From contig JAFDHS010000040.1 of NCBI GenBank assembly GCA_019308655.1, positions 1-7,908 of the forward strand: a stretch of DNA of 7,908 bases, written 5' to 3'. The position numbers were made by a program, and so were the translations under genes. This DNA is from Deltaproteobacteria bacterium. Its GTDB lineage: Bacteria > Desulfobacterota > Desulfobacteria > Desulfobacterales > JAFDHS01. Below the pieces are notes generated by a model. The model was not told where the DNA came from and made no database searches. It was given only the letters and a program-made list of their open reading frames with translations. Of the stretch, positions 5,536-7,908 are shown piece after piece (positions within the stretch are counted from its first letter, which is position 1; every line of letters begins with the position of its first letter).

Positions 5536-5930
5536 TATTCGTCGACTCATCCGTATGGATCGATTATTTCAACGGACGGCAGAGTTGGCAGACGAATCGG
5601 CTTGATAATCTTCTTCCCAATGTTCCCATAATTATTGGTGATTTAATTCTGACCGAAATTTTACAAGGATTTCGATCCGATGATGATTTTGAAACAGTCA
5701 AATCCTATCTAAGTGCTTTTCCTTTTCGTGAGATGGGGAGCTACCCTGTTGCAGTTCAGAGCGCTCAAAACTACAGAATACTGAGAAAAAAAGGTATAAC
5801 GGTACGAAAGACAATTGATGTCATCATCGGTACATTCTGTATTCTTGAAGGCTTATTGTTACTGCACGATGACCGCGACTTTAACCCGATGGTATCTCAT
5901 CTTTCATTAAAGGTACTGACACCTGAATAG
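5532..5930 (+). CDS. vapC: VapC-type PIN-domain ribonuclease toxin
   Basis: This 132-residue PIN-domain protein has the four acidic positions expected of a Mg2+-dependent ribonuclease: Asp5 in FVDSSVWIDYF, Glu42 in LTEILQG, Asp96 in TIDVIIG, and Asp114/Asp116 in LLHDDRDF. Full length for the family and no frame damage, so it is probably active. Known VapC toxins cut initiator tRNA, other tRNAs or the sarcin-ricin loop; the target here cannot be told from sequence. It forms a toxin-antitoxin pair with the gene overlapping its start. A weak AGAGA/TCTCT hairpin follows the stop, but there is no U-run. Confidence 0.92.
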   Translation: MIFVDSSVWIDYFNGRQSWQTNRLDNLLPNVPIIIGDLILTEILQGFRSDDDFETVKSYLSAFPFREMGSYPVAVQSAQNYRILRKKGITVRKTIDVIIGTFCILEGLLLLHDDRDFNPMVSHLSLKVLTPE

Positions 5931-5996
5931 ATAGAGATTCCCCGCTTCTCTGAACTTATGGAAGGAATTGAATAACTGAGGACAGCTAAAGGGAAT

Positions 5997-6659
5997 TTGA
6001 TATTGGAAGAATTTGATATTGACCGGTTTATTGTTATTTTAAAGGAAAACTATAAAAAATGCGATGCGCCGGTAGTTACTTTTGCAGCGAACAACGGGGC
6101 TACACCTTTTGAAATACTTGTTTCAACAGTACTTTCCTTAAGAACAAAGGATGAGGTAACGACCCGGGCCGTTTCAAAACTTTTTAAGGTAGCGCGGACA
6201 CCAGGGGAAATATTGAATCTTGATGAAGAACAATTAAAGCGACTGATTTATCCCGTGGGATTTTATCCCACCAAGGCAAAACGACTAAGGCAAATCAGCA
6301 GAATTATCATTGATCAATACCAGGGAACGGTTCCGGATGAAATTGATGAACTGCTGAAACTCCCCGGCGTCGGAAGAAAGACCGCCAACCTTGTTCTTAT
6401 TGAAGGCTATAAAAAGGATGCCATGTGTGTTGATACCCATGTTCACAGAATAAACAACCGAACAGGGTATGTAAAGACGACCGGTCCTGAAAAAACAGAG
6501 TTTGCCTTAAGAGAGAAACTTCCCGGAAAATACTGGAAAATTTACAATAAAATCCTTGTGGCGTTCGGACAGGTCATATGCAAGCCTGTCTCTCCCTTGT
6601 GCAGCACCTGCCCGGTTTCTCAGATGTGCCCCAGAATAGGAGTTAAAATTTCAAGATAA
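5997..6659 (+). CDS. nth: Endonuclease III (DNA glycosylase/AP lyase)
   Basis: This enzyme removes oxidised pyrimidines and nicks AP sites in base-excision repair. In 220 residues it shows the helix-hairpin-helix LLKLPGVGRKTANLVL with the Schiff-base Lys128, the catalytic Asp146 in CVDTHVHR (18 residues later, the same spacing as in E. coli), and the C-terminal [4Fe-4S] pattern Cys195-x6-Cys202-x2-Cys205-x5-Cys211. The usual LSAQATD segment reads LSLRTKD, as in archaeal-like and some thermophile enzymes. There is no nearby ATG: TTG at 5997 or TTG at 6003 must start it, with AAAGGGAA just upstream; the second has the better spacing, so the protein may be 218 residues. It is separate in function from its toxin-antitoxin neighbour. 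Confidence 0.94.
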   Translation: MILEEFDIDRFIVILKENYKKCDAPVVTFAANNGATPFEILVSTVLSLRTKDEVTTRAVSKLFKVARTPGEILNLDEEQLKRLIYPVGFYPTKAKRLRQISRIIIDQYQGTVPDEIDELLKLPGVGRKTANLVLIEGYKKDAMCVDTHVHRINNRTGYVKTTGPEKTEFALREKLPGKYWKIYNKILVAFGQVICKPVSPLCSTCPVSQMCPRIGVKISR

Positions 6660-6750
6660 AACGATTACCTCAAATTCGCCAAATTTACCTGGGATTTTGA
6701 CTTCAGAGACTCTCACCAAGGGAAAACCCAACCCCTCAAGGAGGCATCTC

Positions 6751-7434
6751 ATGAGTGAAACATTAAATTTATCACAAGATTCCACACGGAGGGATTTTAT
6801 TAAAAATATTATTTTTAGCGGCACTACGCTCATCCTTTCAGGCAAATTCGGCATCATCGGCATGGGCTGCGCCGCAACCGAAGGTGAACCCTTTGCCTAT
6901 TCAATGATCGTTGTGGATTATGATAAATGTACCGGCTGCAGAACATGTGAAACCGTTTGTTCCGCCTATAATCATCAGCGAATGGTTAATGGGGAGATGC
7001 TGCCCGGTCTGGGCAATCCACACTATACCAACATTCGGGTTTACGGCTTTAACCCCGATGTCGATGTCCCCGCCGTTTGTGCCATGTGTCCCGATGCCCC
7101 TTGCATTGAAGCCTGCCCGGTGGAACCGCATCCGAAAACCGGAAGAAGAGCATTGTACCGGGAGCCCCAAACCCTCGCGATCAAGAACGACCTTGATCGC
7201 TGTATCGGTTGCGGCAGATGCGCGGAGGCATGCCGGGTAGGCGTTATCATTCCCAACCCGGAAACCGACAAACCTGAACGGATGTGTACCCTTTGCGGGG
7301 GAGATCCCCAGTGTGTCAAATATTGCCCCTATGGCGCATTGTCCCATGTGAAAGTCGATACAGGGAGGGAATTTTACGGTATGAAACCGGAACGGATCGC
7401 TGAAGAGCTGATCAAGCGATGGTATAAGAATTAA
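6751..7434 (+). CDS. Tat-signal iron-sulfur subunit with four [4Fe-4S] motifs
   Basis: This 227-residue electron-transfer subunit belongs to the DmsB/NrfC/HycB-like ferredoxin family. A twin-arginine motif (STRRDFIK, Arg13-Arg14) precedes a hydrophobic stretch to about residue 38, and Cys40 follows in GMGCAA, a poor lipobox. Sixteen cysteines form four clusters: 60-63-66-70, 110-113-118-122, 151-154-157-161 and 179-182-188-192. ATG 6751 is chosen because AAGGAGG lies about eight bases upstream. An AOR-family gene follows after a repeat-filled spacer, so this is probably its electron partner, comparable to the TAT ferredoxin YdhX next to AOR-type YdhV in E. coli. The Tat signal suggests work outside the cytoplasm, while the AOR shows no signal of its own; co-export or a retained signal could explain this. 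Confidence 0.9.
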   Translation: MSETLNLSQDSTRRDFIKNIIFSGTTLILSGKFGIIGMGCAATEGEPFAYSMIVVDYDKCTGCRTCETVCSAYNHQRMVNGEMLPGLGNPHYTNIRVYGFNPDVDVPAVCAMCPDAPCIEACPVEPHPKTGRRALYREPQTLAIKNDLDRCIGCGRCAEACRVGVIIPNPETDKPERMCTLCGGDPQCVKYCPYGALSHVKVDTGREFYGMKPERIAEELIKRWYKN

Positions 7435-7507
7435 TATGATAGTATAGAAATTTCCATTTTTACTCAATATTTGGGGTTATTAAAATGGTTCTTTTTGCAA
7501 AATGATC

Positions 7508-7651
7508 AGGAAAATTCCAAATAACAAATAAATTCCAATGAACAAAATTCCAAATTTTAAACAACTAACCAAAGATATTTGAGATCTTCCTGGAGTTTGG
7601 AGATTGTATTTTGAGATTTATTTGAGATTTGGTGCTTGAGATTTGTGATTT
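7508..7651 (-). repeat. Dispersed repeat, copy B (inverted)
   Basis: The reverse complement of this 144-bp stretch aligns with 926-1084, including CCAAACTCCAGGAA, ATCTTTGGTTAG and CATTGGAATTTATTTG. Copy B lacks about 12 bases of the ATTTGAAATTTG part and four bases in the core. It ends some ten bases before the ribosome-binding site of the AOR gene and so lies inside the presumed ferredoxin-AOR transcript, where it could fold or affect expression of the second gene. No coding capacity is seen. Confidence 0.82.
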
Positions 7652-7668
7652 TAACTTGAGGGGGCAAA

Positions 7669-7908
7669 ATGAAAAAAAGAATATATGGGTATTATGGTGT
7701 GGTTCTGTATGTCAATTTGACGACGGGTAAAATAGAAAAAAAACCGATTCCCACACAAGACCTGGAAAATTTTGTCGGCGGCAGGGGACTCGGGATGAAA
7801 ATGCTCTGGGACCATGTAAAAACGCCGGGCCTCGATGCGCTTTCCCCGGAGAATCCATTGATTTTTATGCCGGGACCTTTTTCCGGATTTCCAACTCCGT
7901 CATCGGCA
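7669..7908 (+). CDS. Aldehyde:ferredoxin oxidoreductase family protein, N-terminal fragment
   Basis: The first 80 codons are present; the gene runs off the right edge. Start ATG 7669 has GAGGGGG just upstream. The translation shows the AOR N-terminal pattern: YGVVLYVNLTTGKIEK, the cofactor-binding FVGGRGLGMKMLWD (family consensus YIGGRGLGAKLLYDE), LSPENPLIFMPGPFSG, then PTPSSA. Members carry a tungsto- or molybdo-bispyranopterin and one [4Fe-4S] cluster and oxidise aldehydes or reduce acids and aromatic acyl-CoAs. The cluster cysteines and active site lie beyond the window, so the subfamily (AOR, YdhV-like, BamB-like) is open. It has no Tat signal. The tandem ferredoxin gene upstream supports a two-subunit complex. 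Confidence 0.9.
   Translation, partial: MKKRIYGYYGVVLYVNLTTGKIEKKPIPTQDLENFVGGRGLGMKMLWDHVKTPGLDALSPENPLIFMPGPFSGFPTPSSA

Noticed and set aside
5935..5954. AGAGA/TCTCT hairpin after vapC as a terminator
   Set aside because: The stem is five base pairs with no T-run behind it.
6901..7467. Long antisense reading frame of 188 codons opposite the ferredoxin gene
   Set aside because: It is a shadow of the Cys-rich gene on the plus strand, which has a Tat signal, four cluster motifs and a strong ribosome-binding site.

Overview
The window looks like a piece of a moderately AT-rich Desulfobacterota genome (old Deltaproteobacteria; a sulfate reducer or syntroph of the Desulfobacterales type is my best guess). 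The guess rests on the pgpA / RNA 2',3'-cyclic phosphodiesterase / recA order, a selenocysteine tRNA, a twin-arginine four-cluster ferredoxin subunit next to an aldehyde:ferredoxin oxidoreductase (AOR) family gene, a rhodanese/TauE-type operon, and abundant short dispersed repeats. No single gene fixes the taxon.

Left part (1-2861, all minus strand): the 5' end of recA; a repeat-rich recA leader; a frameshifted thpR (2'-5' RNA ligase-like cyclic phosphodiesterase); a 270-base spacer holding copy A of a dispersed repeat; pgpA (phosphatidylglycerophosphatase A); and an M20 metallopeptidase of the peptidase T-like type. A 72-bp hairpin element with IS5-like ends sits at the 3' end of the peptidase gene and has rewritten its last codons and stop.

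Middle (2862-5134, plus strand): a spacer with GCAAAG repeats and a consensus -35 leads into selC (tRNA-Sec, anticodon TCA, 8-bp acceptor stem, long variable arm). Next comes a compact three-gene set: a J-domain protein with a Gly/Met/Arg-rich tail, a single-domain rhodanese whose start overlaps the previous stop, and a TauE/SafE-type permease. Together they suggest sulfur or sulfane handling coupled to a co-chaperone, with sulfur-anion export.

Right part (5135-7908, plus strand): a type II toxin-antitoxin pair (vapBC) with a four-base ATGA overlap, whose predicted promoter lies inside two perfect inverted repeats; endonuclease III (nth) with a TTG start; then a Tat-signal iron-sulfur subunit with four [4Fe-4S] motifs, and the first 80 codons of an AOR-family tungsten/molybdenum oxidoreductase. 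The spacer between those last two holds copy B of the dispersed repeat, inverted relative to copy A.

I see no CRISPR array, rRNA or transposase gene. The most unusual material is in the non-coding DNA: the near-palindromic recA leader, the gene-end hairpin element, the inverted repeat pair and the double-palindrome vapBC promoter. I do not see convincing evidence of a wholly new defence or metabolic system.
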